Shown here piece after piece: positions 1 through 7,519 of a DNA stretch of 17,729 nucleotides (positions are counted from its first letter, which is position 1; each line of letters starts with the position of its first letter). This stretch comes from UBA9547 sp043769845 (lineage in GTDB: Bacteria; Bacteroidota; Bacteroidia; Cytophagales; UBA9547): contig JAYVIX010000202.1 in the NCBI GenBank assembly GCA_043769845.1, positions 1-17,729 on the forward strand, read 5' to 3'. The notes beneath the pieces are model-generated. The model saw nothing but the letters and a program-made list of their open reading frames with translations. It ran no database searches and had not been told where the DNA came from. The position numbers and the translations under genes were made by a program.

Positions 1-48
1 ATTGATATTTTTTACAAATTCTTAGTTTAAGCAAAACCCCTAAAACGC

Positions 49-79
49 TTTGCCATTCAGACACTTTGCGCTAAGTTTG
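49..79 (+). promoter_or_regulatory. Bacteroidota-type promoter for the DUF3108 gene
   Basis: TTTG at 49-52 is followed after exactly 19 bases by TAAGTTTG at 72-79, a perfect match to the Bacteroidota consensus TTTG-N(about 19)-TAnnTTTG used by the primary sigma factor of this phylum. The expected transcription start is near 85, giving a leader of roughly 18 bases before the ATG at 103. This is the best promoter match I found in the window. Confidence 0.75.
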
Positions 80-102
80 TACTCGTTCAGCACTTACGCA
101 CG

Positions 103-918
103 ATGAGAATCACTAACAAAACAAAAGCCCTACTAGGAGCCTTTTTCGCACTTTCAATCTTCTGTTTTTTTGCCTTCCAACCGAGCAAACCACTTAGACA
201 TTCACCAAACGACAATTTTACCATTGGCGAAAAGCTGGAGTATCGTTTGCATTATGGTTTTATCAATGCTGGCGAAGCTACAGTAGCCGTTGATCCTCAG
301 TATTATATGGTCAACGACCGTGTTTGCTACAAAATATATGTGAATGGTCGCAGCACGGGTTCGTTTGATTTTATGATGAAAATACGCGATCAGTTTATTT
401 CGTATGTTGATACCGGTGCAATGCTCCCGCACAAGGCGTATCGTTTGATTAGGGAAGGTAAATACAAACTGGATGAAACCGTCTATTTCGACCAACCAAA
501 CAAAACTGCTCGTATGAAACGCAACAATGATTCCGAAACAAATCATACCGTCCCTGCCAATGTACAAGATATTGTGAGTGGGTATTATTTCTTGCGAACC
601 GTAAATTTCGACAAGCAAAAAGTGGGAGATACTACGTCAATCAATGCTTTTTTCGAAGGAAAAGGATACGATTTTAGGGTGCGTTACATGGGCAAACAGG
701 TGGTAAGTACCAAATTGGGCAAAGTAAATGCTATCAGACTTTCGCCTATCATGCCTGATAATGAAATGTTTAAGGGCGGTAATTCGATCAGTTTCTGGGT
801 GTCGGACGATAAAAACCGAGTTCCAATAAAAGTGGAGGCTGTCTTGTTTATTGGTTCTGTCGACTTGGACATCAAATCATATTCTGGCTTGAAATGGCCA
901 CTGAACATGGCCAATTAA
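103..918 (+). CDS. DUF3108 domain-containing exported protein
   Basis: A 271-residue protein starting at ATG with a basic N-terminus and a hydrophobic segment (about residues 8-26, ALLGAFFALSIFCFFAF), read as a signal peptide or N-terminal anchor. The rest looks like the DUF3108 family (PF11306): an opening GEKLEYRLHYGFINAGEA block near residues 42-59, then alternating beta-rich segments, the middle motif DIVSGYYFLR near residue 155 and a C-terminal FWVSDDKNRVPIKVEA block. Members are predicted envelope beta-barrel-like or lipid-handling proteins without an established biochemical role. The gene is monocistronic: it has its own promoter 24 bases upstream and is followed by a decayed intergenic stretch. 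The family call rests on recognised motifs; the function is unknown. Confidence 0.85.
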   Translation: MRITNKTKALLGAFFALSIFCFFAFQPSKPLRHSPNDNFTIGEKLEYRLHYGFINAGEATVAVDPQYYMVNDRVCYKIYVNGRSTGSFDFMMKIRDQFISYVDTGAMLPHKAYRLIREGKYKLDETVYFDQPNKTARMKRNNDSETNHTVPANVQDIVSGYYFLRTVNFDKQKVGDTTSINAFFEGKGYDFRVRYMGKQVVSTKLGKVNAIRLSPIMPDNEMFKGGNSISFWVSDDKNRVPIKVEAVLFIGSVDLDIKSYSGLKWPLNMAN

Positions 919-1061
919 AAATGAAGTTTAAAGCTCAAGAGTTTACATAAAATACGACACTTTGAACGTTCAACATTAAACTTTGCACTATCAGTTTGCA
1001 AGCTTTGGGGGAATTGGAATTGCCTTCGTTTCTGGCTTCGCTAGGCTGAAAAAAAGAATAA

Positions 1062-1253
1062 ATTCAGCTTAGTTTGGCTCAAATCGTGGTGCGTGCCGTT
1101 TTTCCTGGTTCTGAAAACAAAACGGCTAAATCGATACAGAAAAATTCTATTATTTTAGAGCTAATAGATTGTGATTCCGTTCAATTGACGAAAGATAAAT
1201 TATATCAAAATGCTCAAGAGCTGTATAAAATCAAGTACTATTTACTTAATTAA
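1062..1253 (+). pseudogene. Unidentified ORF remnant facing the IS1 fragment
   Basis: An open frame runs from just after a TAA at 1059 to TAA at 1251-1253. Its possible starts are TTG 1074 or GTG 1086; there is no ATG. The C-terminal part (..LILE-type core followed by QLTKDKLYQNAQELYKIKYY) has the composition of a real protein: charged and helical, with few rare residues. I do not recognise the family. Its stop lies only four bases from the stop codon of the convergent IS1 transposase fragment, and its 5' side is cut by stops, so it is more likely the tail of a disrupted gene than a functional one. It could also be chance. Confidence 0.3.
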
Positions 1254-1257
1254 TCGA

Positions 1258-1442
1258 CTACTGAGTTTCAACATGAACTTTAGAGATTTTTTCGATCATA
1301 TGCTGAGCTTTAGAATAACATTTAGACTTTCTTCTGAACTGTGCCAGAAAATGTCTTAGTCGACTATTATATCCTTCGACTGTAAATGTTTCAGCTTTTG
1401 ATGTTGTATGTTTTTCTGCTGGAATTAATTCGTAATAGCTTT
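1258..1442 (-). pseudogene. IS1-family transposase, C-terminal remnant
   Basis: Translating the minus strand in the frame ending at TAG 1258-1260 gives about 61 residues starting KSYYELIPAEKHTTSKAET and continuing FTVEGYNSRLRHFLAQFRRK and SKCYSKAQHMIEK. The pattern H-x-T-x-KAET-x-x-VEGYN-x-x-x-RHFLA-x-x-RRK-x-KCYSK is the C-terminal end of Bacteroidota IS1-family DDE transposases, including the region around the last catalytic acidic residue. An in-frame TAA lies immediately upstream (near 1443), and no N-terminal half or paired terminal inverted repeats are visible, so this is a dead 3' fragment. Its natural stop codon seems to be preserved. It was not listed among long ORFs because it lacks a start. 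Confidence 0.75.
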
Positions 1443-1486
1443 TTTAATAATCAGAATTCTAATCGAAAAAGAAAATCTAAGAATTC

Positions 1487-2248
1487 CTATACCTCCACTA
1501 CCAAGCCGTCATGCGCCAATTCTATCCCATCAGGCAATTCTTTGCTGATCTTGACATGTAGACCTAACGTGTGGCTCATATGGGTAAAATAGGTCTTCTC
1601 GGCCTTTATTTCTTGTGCCAATTCGATGGCTTCTGCTAATGTGAAATGTGAAATGTGTTGGGTCTTTTGAAGGGCATTGATCACTAGAATTTTGCTGCCT
1701 TTTATTTTTTCTTTTTCGACTTCTGAAATTAATTTGGCATCGGTGATATACGTGATGTCACCTATGCGAAAACCAAAGACAGGCAGTTTATGATGCATCA
1801 CTTCAATAGGTGTCACTTTTATTCCTTGTAATTCAAACGGGGAGTTTGTAATAGTATTCAAAAGTACTTTCGGAACGCCTGGATAGGTTTTATTTTCAAA
1901 AATATAGGCAAATTCTCTTTTCAGCTGATCGAGAACCGTAGCACGACCATAAATGGGCATGTCCATATGGTGCCGATGGTTGAATGGTCGAATATCGTCC
2001 AAACCTGCCGTATGGTCTTTGTGTTCATGAGTGAATAATACTGCATCTATCTTCGAAATGCGCTCACGCAACATTTGCTGACGAAAATCAGGACCAGTAT
2101 CTACCACTATTTTTTTATCCCCAACCTCGAAAAGGACGGAAACTCTGAATCGTTTGTCTCTGAAATCGGCCGAAAGACATACTTCACATTCGCAACCGAT
2201 AACGGGAATACCTTGGGAAGTGCCTGTACCTAAAAATGTGATTTTCAA
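1487..2248 (-). CDS. PhnP-like MBL-fold metallohydrolase
   Basis: A 253-residue metallo-beta-lactamase-fold hydrolase. The metal-binding signature H-x-H-x-D-H is THEHKDH (H74, H76, D78, H79), preceded by the VVDTGPDF loop (D50). More ligands are likely in MHHKLPVFGF, in ITYITDAK and in the C-terminal THMSHTLGLH. The N-terminal GCECEVC (C19, C21, C24) resembles the structural zinc site of PhnP-type enzymes (cyclic ribose phosphodiesterases of phosphonate breakdown). No phosphonate genes are nearby, so the substrate is uncertain; annotation as a generic phosphodiesterase-like MBL protein is safest. The protein is cytoplasmic, with no signal peptide. It is the last gene of a minus-strand series, starting 24 bases behind the small gene upstream. 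Confidence 0.85.
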   Translation of the reverse strand: MKITFLGTGTSQGIPVIGCECEVCLSADFRDKRFRVSVLFEVGDKKIVVDTGPDFRQQMLRERISKIDAVLFTHEHKDHTAGLDDIRPFNHRHHMDMPIYGRATVLDQLKREFAYIFENKTYPGVPKVLLNTITNSPFELQGIKVTPIEVMHHKLPVFGFRIGDITYITDAKLISEVEKEKIKGSKILVINALQKTQHISHFTLAEAIELAQEIKAEKTYFTHMSHTLGLHVKISKELPDGIELAHDGLVVEV

Positions 2249-2272
2249 AATAGTAGTAAAAAAAGTGGTTGT

Positions 2273-2545
2273 TTAGATCGACATTTCTGTCTGGGTCAGT
2301 TCGAAATAGAGTTTTTGGTTCGATTCGCTAAACCTGCTAATATCTAGTGATACGGTTCGAAGAATATCAATCAGACAATTGACTTTGCCTTCGAGCGGAT
2401 AGTACTTGTTCACAATTGCCACTTTCTTGTCTTTGATAACACAATAGCCCGATTTAAAATTACCTTTTTCGTAGCGAAGGATATAATCCGACTCTGCAAA
2501 AATATCTTCCAATCGGGCTTGAAAATGTTTTGTATACTTGATCAC
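2273..2545 (-). CDS. Small conserved hypothetical protein
   Basis: A protein of about 90 residues containing LEDIFAESDYILRYEKGNFK and SGYCVIKDKKVAIVNKYYP followed by EGKVNCLIDILRTV. I recall similar small proteins in Bacteroidota, often beside an MBL hydrolase, but know of no assigned function. It has no signal peptide or membrane segment and one compact alpha/beta domain is likely. Start choice: GTG 2545 gives the natural-looking VIKYTKHFQARLED; TTG 2557 is also in frame but lies inside the AATTAAC repeat array, so I prefer the GTG. It lies between the receiver gene and the MBL gene, all on the minus strand. Confidence 0.65.
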   Translation of the reverse strand: MIKYTKHFQARLEDIFAESDYILRYEKGNFKSGYCVIKDKKVAIVNKYYPLEGKVNCLIDILRTVSLDISRFSESNQKLYFELTQTEMSI

Positions 2546-2548
2546 TCC

Positions 2549-2607
2549 AATTAACAATTAACAATTAACAATTAACAGCCGAACGAACAGACTATTAATT
2601 GTTAATT
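2549..2607. repeat. Four AATTAAC heptamers plus an inverted copy
   Basis: Four perfect tandem copies of AATTAAC occupy 2549-2576. After about 18 bases, TTAATTGTTAATT at 2595-2607 is the exact reverse complement of 13 bases of the array. An mRNA of the minus-strand operon could fold this into a 13-bp A/U hairpin just upstream of the small gene's start codon. Similar heptamer arrays are, to my recollection, scattered in intergenic DNA of this phylum; a regulatory role is inference only. Confidence 0.7.
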
Positions 2608-2624
2608 ATGAATTTTAAATTATA

Positions 2625-3002
2625 CTAGTTGCCTGTGTATTTTTTCACCAATTCTACCAAATGGTCGAAATTAAGTGGTTTTTGTAGGTATTCAGAGAAA
2701 CCTACACCTTTCAAATATTCGATTGTGTGGTTGGCGGCATTTCCGGTTATTGCGATTACTGGTGTTGCTTTTTTAACCGGATCATCGTTTTTACGAAGCT
2801 CCGTTACGGCCTCTATACCGTCCATTACAGGCATGTTGATGTCGAGCAAAATGACATCGTAATTTTCTTTCGCGACAGAATCCAAAAGTTCTCTTCCGTT
2901 TTTAACACTCTGTATTTCAAAGTTTTGAAATTGAAGTATTTTTTTTGTCAAGTTCTGGATCACCGAGCTATCTTCTGCGATTAATACTTTTTTCTGAGCC
3001 AT
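2625..3002 (-). CDS. Single-domain response regulator (CheY-like)
   Basis: A 125-residue receiver domain with no output domain. Key residues are present: acidic pair E10/D11, phosphoacceptor D54 in LLDINMPVMDG, T86 in AITG and K108 in LQKPL. I start it at ATG 3002 (MAQKKVLIAED), because a longer in-frame start at 3029 would add an atypical extension overlapping the kinase gene. With this start, only one base separates it from the stop codon of the hybrid kinase, so translational coupling is likely. It probably receives phosphate from the kinase's C-terminal HPt domain or acts as a phosphate sink or adaptor. The real output is not visible in this window. Confidence 0.9.
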   Translation of the reverse strand: MAQKKVLIAEDSSVIQNLTKKILQFQNFEIQSVKNGRELLDSVAKENYDVILLDINMPVMDGIEAVTELRKNDDPVKKATPVIAITGNAANHTIEYLKGVGFSEYLQKPLNFDHLVELVKKYTGN

Positions 3003-3003
3003 G

Positions 3004-6000
3004 TTATTTGTGTTTAATGTGTTCTTCAAAATGATTTTTGAACTCTTCCCAAAAGAGCAATAGCTTGTCTAAATTGGGAGCTAAATTATTGGTATCACCG
3101 TGCTTTATTCCTTGCTCGATAACTTCCGCCAATTTAGAGATTTTTACAACACCAAGTGTACCTGCGTTACCTTTTAACGTATGTAACTCCCTCTTAATCA
3201 TGGCTAAATCTTGAATTTTAGCTGCTTCTATGGAGTTCGTAATTTGCTCGTAGGCTTCCGGAATCAATTCAGTGTACGTTTCTTGTACTAAGTCTTCGCC
3301 CCCAAGGTTGCGCAAACTGTCCATCACTTTAGTGTCAATAATAATTTCAACTATTTTTTCAGCTTCCTTTTTAATGACTTTTTCTTTCAAAACAGGTGCT
3401 TCACGACTTGTGATTTCGCCTAATTCGGGATGCTGCTTTTCGATCCATTCTTTGATTTTGGCCAATAAAATTTCGGCTCTGATCGGTTTTGAGACATAAT
3501 CGTCCATACCTGATCCTATGAATTTTTCCTTATCCTCTCGCATCGAATAGGCCGTCATCGCGATCACTGGCGGAATACGGTCTTGAATCAGATTTTTGAT
3601 GTGTTGCGTAGCTGTGATTCCGTCCATGCCTGGCATTTGAACGTCCATCAAAACGATGTCGTAGAAATTGCCAGCCGCAACACGGTCTATTGCGCTTTGT
3701 CCGTCCGAAACGGTATCTATCACACAACCAGCGTATTTCAAGATTTCGCCAGCCACTTTTTGGTTGATATGATTATCGTCCACCAATAGCAAATGAGGCG
3801 TATATCCAGTGAATTTGAACATTCTTTGTTCGCTTTCGTCCGTCCTTTCCACCACAATACCCGATTCTTCGGCCGTAAATGTAAACCAGAATGTACTTCC
3901 ATTTCCCATATTGGAAGTCACCCCTATTTCGCCATCCATCAGCTGGGTAAGTTCGCGCGAGATGGCAAGCCCAAGGCCAGTTCCTTGGTACGTTTTGGTC
4001 GAACTATTATCTAATTGTTGAAACGTAGCAAATAATTTTTTGATGTTTTCATCCGAAATTCCGATTCCTGTATCTTGCACTTCTACTTTTATAAGATGCT
4101 GACGCTCAGTTTTCAATACAGGTTTTATTTTCACTTTCACATGTCCCTGATCGGTAAATTTGATCGAATTGGAAGTAAGGTTGGACAAAATCTGGAGCAA
4201 CCGAGTTTCGTCAGCCATCAAATACACTGGCGTTTCAGGATCAAAATCAATCAAAAGTTCGATTCCTTTATTGGTCGCTTGCTGTTTGAAAAGCGAGTGC
4301 AATTTATCAACCGTGTGACGAAGCGAAATGGGTGAAAGACGCAATTCCATTTTGCCCGCTTCGAGTTTCGAAAGATCCAAAATATCGTTCAGAATTTCGA
4401 GCAACGTTTCGGACGATTTTTTAATTGTTTGTACAAATTCCTTTTGGCGTTCGTCCAAATCGCTTTCTGCCAAAAGATCAATCATCCCAATCACACCGTT
4501 CATTGGTGTGCGTATTTCATGGCTCATATTGGCTAAAAACACTTCTTTTACCTTAAGCGAACGTTCGGCTAATACCTTGGCTTTCAGCAATTCTTCGGAC
4601 GCTTCTTTCAAATCAGAAATATCACGCGCCACGCCAGCCACCGCTATTGGCTGCAAATATTTATTGTAAATAAGGCGCAAATGGGAAATACAATTCAGAA
4701 ACGTGCCGTCTTTTTTCTGAAGATTGATTTCGTAATTTCTGACCGAACCTGTGCGCAACAATTCTTTGATCAACTTTTCTTGTCTTTTGGCATTGACATA
4801 AAAACTCGAGATGTTTCTTCCCATCAATTCGGTCGGTTTGTAGCCACATAACTCGTAAATCGAAGGACTCACCAAGATGATTTTCCCTTGAATATCTGTT
4901 CTAAAATAAATATCCTGAAAAGATTCGAAGATATTTCTGAATTTTTCTTCACTCTCCTGAACCGCTAGTTCGATTTGTTTTTTGTCGGTTATATTATGAG
5001 AAATAATTGATACTTCATTTATACTTCCGTCCGTTTCGTAAATCGGGTTAAAATAACTGTCCCACCAATACACTTTTCCGTCCGAACCTGTTATTTTGGT
5101 TTCGAGTTGCTGAGGATTTCCTGCAAAAACTTCATCGTATTTTCGATTTACGATTCCTTTATAATCTTCACCGGCCAATACTGGAATGTTTTTGGTGACA
5201 GTGAGCCCAATCGCAGGTCGGATTCCATATTGTCGATAGACCGCATTCGAATAGTTTTTGTTGAAAGAAGTAAGCACCCTTTCTCTAGTCACCGTCCAGA
5301 TGAGATGCGAACTGGTTTCAAAAATCGCGTTAAGTTTAGCCGTTTGATTGCGAATTTTACCTTCTTTTCTTTTCCGTTCGATCGCAAACGCAATTTGTCC
5401 CGACACGAAATCGAGCATTTCCAAATGGCGAACGCGGTATTTTTCAATGTCATTGTAGCTTTTTACCCCAATCACCCCGATAATCGTTCCGTCCAGTTTC
5501 AATGGAACGCCCATCCAAATTTTAGGAATACGGCCTGAAATGTGCAAATCGCCAGCACTGGCCAGTTTGATGATTTCTTCTTCGTACAGAAAAATCGAGT
5601 TAGCGTGTTTCAGCGTGTATTCAGTGAGCGAATCGTGTTGGATTGGATGCGTTTTCTCATTTCCTGTGAATCGTCCATATTGTTCGTCTACATAATAAGG
5701 ATATTCGAGGGTTTTGTTTTCTAGGTTGAAAAGTGCAACGTGAAAATTATTCACTTCAATTACACTTTTCATCAACTTATGGATGTCCATGAAAAGCGTA
5801 TCCAAATTGTCGCTTTTTAGAGCCAAATTGGCGATTCCATAATAGAGAAACTGGGTTCTTTCGGCTCTAACTTTATAGGTATTGTCGTAAAAAATACCTC
5901 GATATTCGACCAATTTCCCTTGTTGAAATTTGCAATTGATACTCCCAACTACATAAATCGGTTTTTTGTTTTTGGTGATAAACTTAGTTTCTAAGTTTTC

Positions 6001-7461
6001 CAATTTCTCACCTTTCGCCAATTGGGCGAGGTAGTTTTGGGTTGCTTCTTTTGAATCTTCCGCAATGATATCGTTGAATTTCAGTGTGTTTAAATCTTTG
6101 TCTGAATAATCCAGCACTGTTTTCCAGGATTGGTTGACAAACGAAATTTTCCCCTCGGCATCAAAAGCCACAATAAGGTCGCTCGCATTTTCGAATAAAC
6201 CGCGCAGTTTTTCGTTCGACTCGCGCAAGGCACGTACCATTCGTTTGTTCTCGGTCACATCTTCGCCCAACATAGTTAAGCCTACGATTTCGCCTTGGGG
6301 GCTTGTCATCAAGGTGACTGTAAACTGAACGGTTCTTTCATCGCCATATTTTGAATTTAATTTCCATTCAAATTTGTTAATAAAACCTCCGTTTACCATT
6401 TCGCGATAAAACTCGCCTTTCTTGTATTTTTTGTCTAAAATAAAAATCTGAGAAGGCACTTTGCCTATGATCTCATTTGGCTTTTTGCCCACCATTTTGG
6501 CCAGCGCAATATTCGAATAGGTAATTTTTTCATTGCTGTCTATGATCAACGCCACGAAATTTACCTTCTCAAATACTTTATGAAGTTTTTCTTCTGTTTT
6601 CTTCAGCGCCACTTCATCTCGCATTTTGGCTTCGGCCATTTTGCGTTCGGTAATATCACGTTCGTGACAAATGATCACATCTTCCGCATAATATTTCCCT
6701 TTTTTCAGCGTCACTTCTTTAGTAAACGGAATCCCGTTTGGCTGCTTGCCACTCACTTCCAGTTTTTGCACATCGCCATTCCAAGTTCTGCGCAGTTTAT
6801 AACCCAGTTTTAGCCCGTCCTGAATATTTTTGAGAGCCACACGCATGTACTGTTTCCCCAACAGTTTGTATTCTTCGAGGTGATAATGTTCTTCGGCCGT
6901 CTTGTTGGCACTGATGATTTGTCCTTTTTGATTCAGGATAAAAATGGCATCGTCACTCGAATCAAATAGCCCTTTATAACTCGACTGAGAGGCTTTTAAC
7001 TTTTTGTTAGCAAACCAAAGTTCGGTAATATCATGCGCCAATCCTTGGATCACATCTTCGGAGGCTTCGTTTTTTACGAGCTTATTGGTGTATTTCAGAA
7101 TACGTTCTTTTCCATCTCGACCCATCACTTTCATGTAGCCACGGTCTTCGCCATTGGCCAAAATCCGATGCAGATAATCCTCGAAATGATGGCGTACGTT
7201 GGAAACCAGAATTTCGCGCATGTCGACAAAATTCTGATCTGGCAAAAGATCTCGTACCACTTTATTGACGGCCAAAATACGACCGCTTGGAGAATGAATA
7301 AAAATTAAATCATGACTACTTTCGTTGACCAGTTTTTGCAACTCTGTTTCTCGGCCATTTTTTTGTTGAAACGAAAGACTATTATCGATCTGTAATGTTG
7401 AAATCGTTTTTTTTAGCTCTGTGATTTCCAGCAAAAGCTCTTCTTTTGTGCGCTCATTCAT
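3004..7461 (-). CDS. Hybrid sensor histidine kinase, six PAS, GAF, REC, HPt
   Basis: A 1485-residue phosphorelay kinase. Approximate domain order: short coiled coil 1-40; PAS 45-150; PAS 163-275; PAS 290-410; PAS 415-535; GAF 545-700; PAS 712-835; PAS 842-962; HisKA with phosphoacceptor H981 in NMSHEIRTPMNG; HATPase around 1090-1210 with an N-box (NLTSNSIKF), DTGIGI and GTGLGLAI; receiver 1238-1360 with D1273 in LMDVQMPGMDG; HPt 1390-1480 with H1427 in LHTLKGNAG. No signal peptide or transmembrane segment is visible, so it probably senses cytoplasmic signals such as ligand, redox state or cofactor. All catalytic residues look intact, giving a complete His-Asp-His relay whose terminal partner is plausibly the single receiver encoded next. 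It begins at ATG 7461, 58 bases behind the preceding minus-strand gene. Confidence 0.92.
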   Translation of the reverse strand: MNERTKEELLLEITELKKTISTLQIDNSLSFQQKNGRETELQKLVNESSHDLIFIHSPSGRILAVNKVVRDLLPDQNFVDMREILVSNVRHHFEDYLHRILANGEDRGYMKVMGRDGKERILKYTNKLVKNEASEDVIQGLAHDITELWFANKKLKASQSSYKGLFDSSDDAIFILNQKGQIISANKTAEEHYHLEEYKLLGKQYMRVALKNIQDGLKLGYKLRRTWNGDVQKLEVSGKQPNGIPFTKEVTLKKGKYYAEDVIICHERDITERKMAEAKMRDEVALKKTEEKLHKVFEKVNFVALIIDSNEKITYSNIALAKMVGKKPNEIIGKVPSQIFILDKKYKKGEFYREMVNGGFINKFEWKLNSKYGDERTVQFTVTLMTSPQGEIVGLTMLGEDVTENKRMVRALRESNEKLRGLFENASDLIVAFDAEGKISFVNQSWKTVLDYSDKDLNTLKFNDIIAEDSKEATQNYLAQLAKGEKLENLETKFITKNKKPIYVVGSINCKFQQGKLVEYRGIFYDNTYKVRAERTQFLYYGIANLALKSDNLDTLFMDIHKLMKSVIEVNNFHVALFNLENKTLEYPYYVDEQYGRFTGNEKTHPIQHDSLTEYTLKHANSIFLYEEEIIKLASAGDLHISGRIPKIWMGVPLKLDGTIIGVIGVKSYNDIEKYRVRHLEMLDFVSGQIAFAIERKRKEGKIRNQTAKLNAIFETSSHLIWTVTRERVLTSFNKNYSNAVYRQYGIRPAIGLTVTKNIPVLAGEDYKGIVNRKYDEVFAGNPQQLETKITGSDGKVYWWDSYFNPIYETDGSINEVSIISHNITDKKQIELAVQESEEKFRNIFESFQDIYFRTDIQGKIILVSPSIYELCGYKPTELMGRNISSFYVNAKRQEKLIKELLRTGSVRNYEINLQKKDGTFLNCISHLRLIYNKYLQPIAVAGVARDISDLKEASEELLKAKVLAERSLKVKEVFLANMSHEIRTPMNGVIGMIDLLAESDLDERQKEFVQTIKKSSETLLEILNDILDLSKLEAGKMELRLSPISLRHTVDKLHSLFKQQATNKGIELLIDFDPETPVYLMADETRLLQILSNLTSNSIKFTDQGHVKVKIKPVLKTERQHLIKVEVQDTGIGISDENIKKLFATFQQLDNSSTKTYQGTGLGLAISRELTQLMDGEIGVTSNMGNGSTFWFTFTAEESGIVVERTDESEQRMFKFTGYTPHLLLVDDNHINQKVAGEILKYAGCVIDTVSDGQSAIDRVAAGNFYDIVLMDVQMPGMDGITATQHIKNLIQDRIPPVIAMTAYSMREDKEKFIGSGMDDYVSKPIRAEILLAKIKEWIEKQHPELGEITSREAPVLKEKVIKKEAEKIVEIIIDTKVMDSLRNLGGEDLVQETYTELIPEAYEQITNSIEAAKIQDLAMIKRELHTLKGNAGTLGVVKISKLAEVIEQGIKHGDTNNLAPNLDKLLLFWEEFKNHFEEHIKHK

Positions 7462-7519
7462 GAGTTAATATTCATTTAAATTGAACATCCATTTTAACTG
7501 ATATTCATTTTCAGAAGCA

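Larger units (their letters stand above)
919..1486. other. Gene-poor stretch with mobile-element remnants
   Basis: These 568 bases separate the DUF3108 gene from the MBL hydrolase and contain no complete gene. From left to right: ACTTTG motifs at 959 and 980 (21 bases apart, a multiple of seven), a GGCTGAA/TTCAGC inverted repeat near 1044-1068, an unidentified open frame ending at 1253 on the plus strand, and an IS1-family transposase 3' remnant at 1258-1442 on the minus strand. The last 40 bases before the MBL stop codon are AT-rich with nothing recognised. I read the stretch as a decayed insertion site. Confidence 0.6.

Noticed and set aside
2549..2576. CRISPR or phase-variable promoter spacer
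   Set aside because: The AATTAAC units are directly tandem without spacers, and no -7/-33 pair flanks them in a way that copy number would tune.
5107..5538. Plus-strand open frame of 143 codons inside the kinase gene
   Set aside because: It is antisense to intact PAS/GAF coding sequence, and its translation is rich in F, H, R and N with no domain; a shadow of the real gene.
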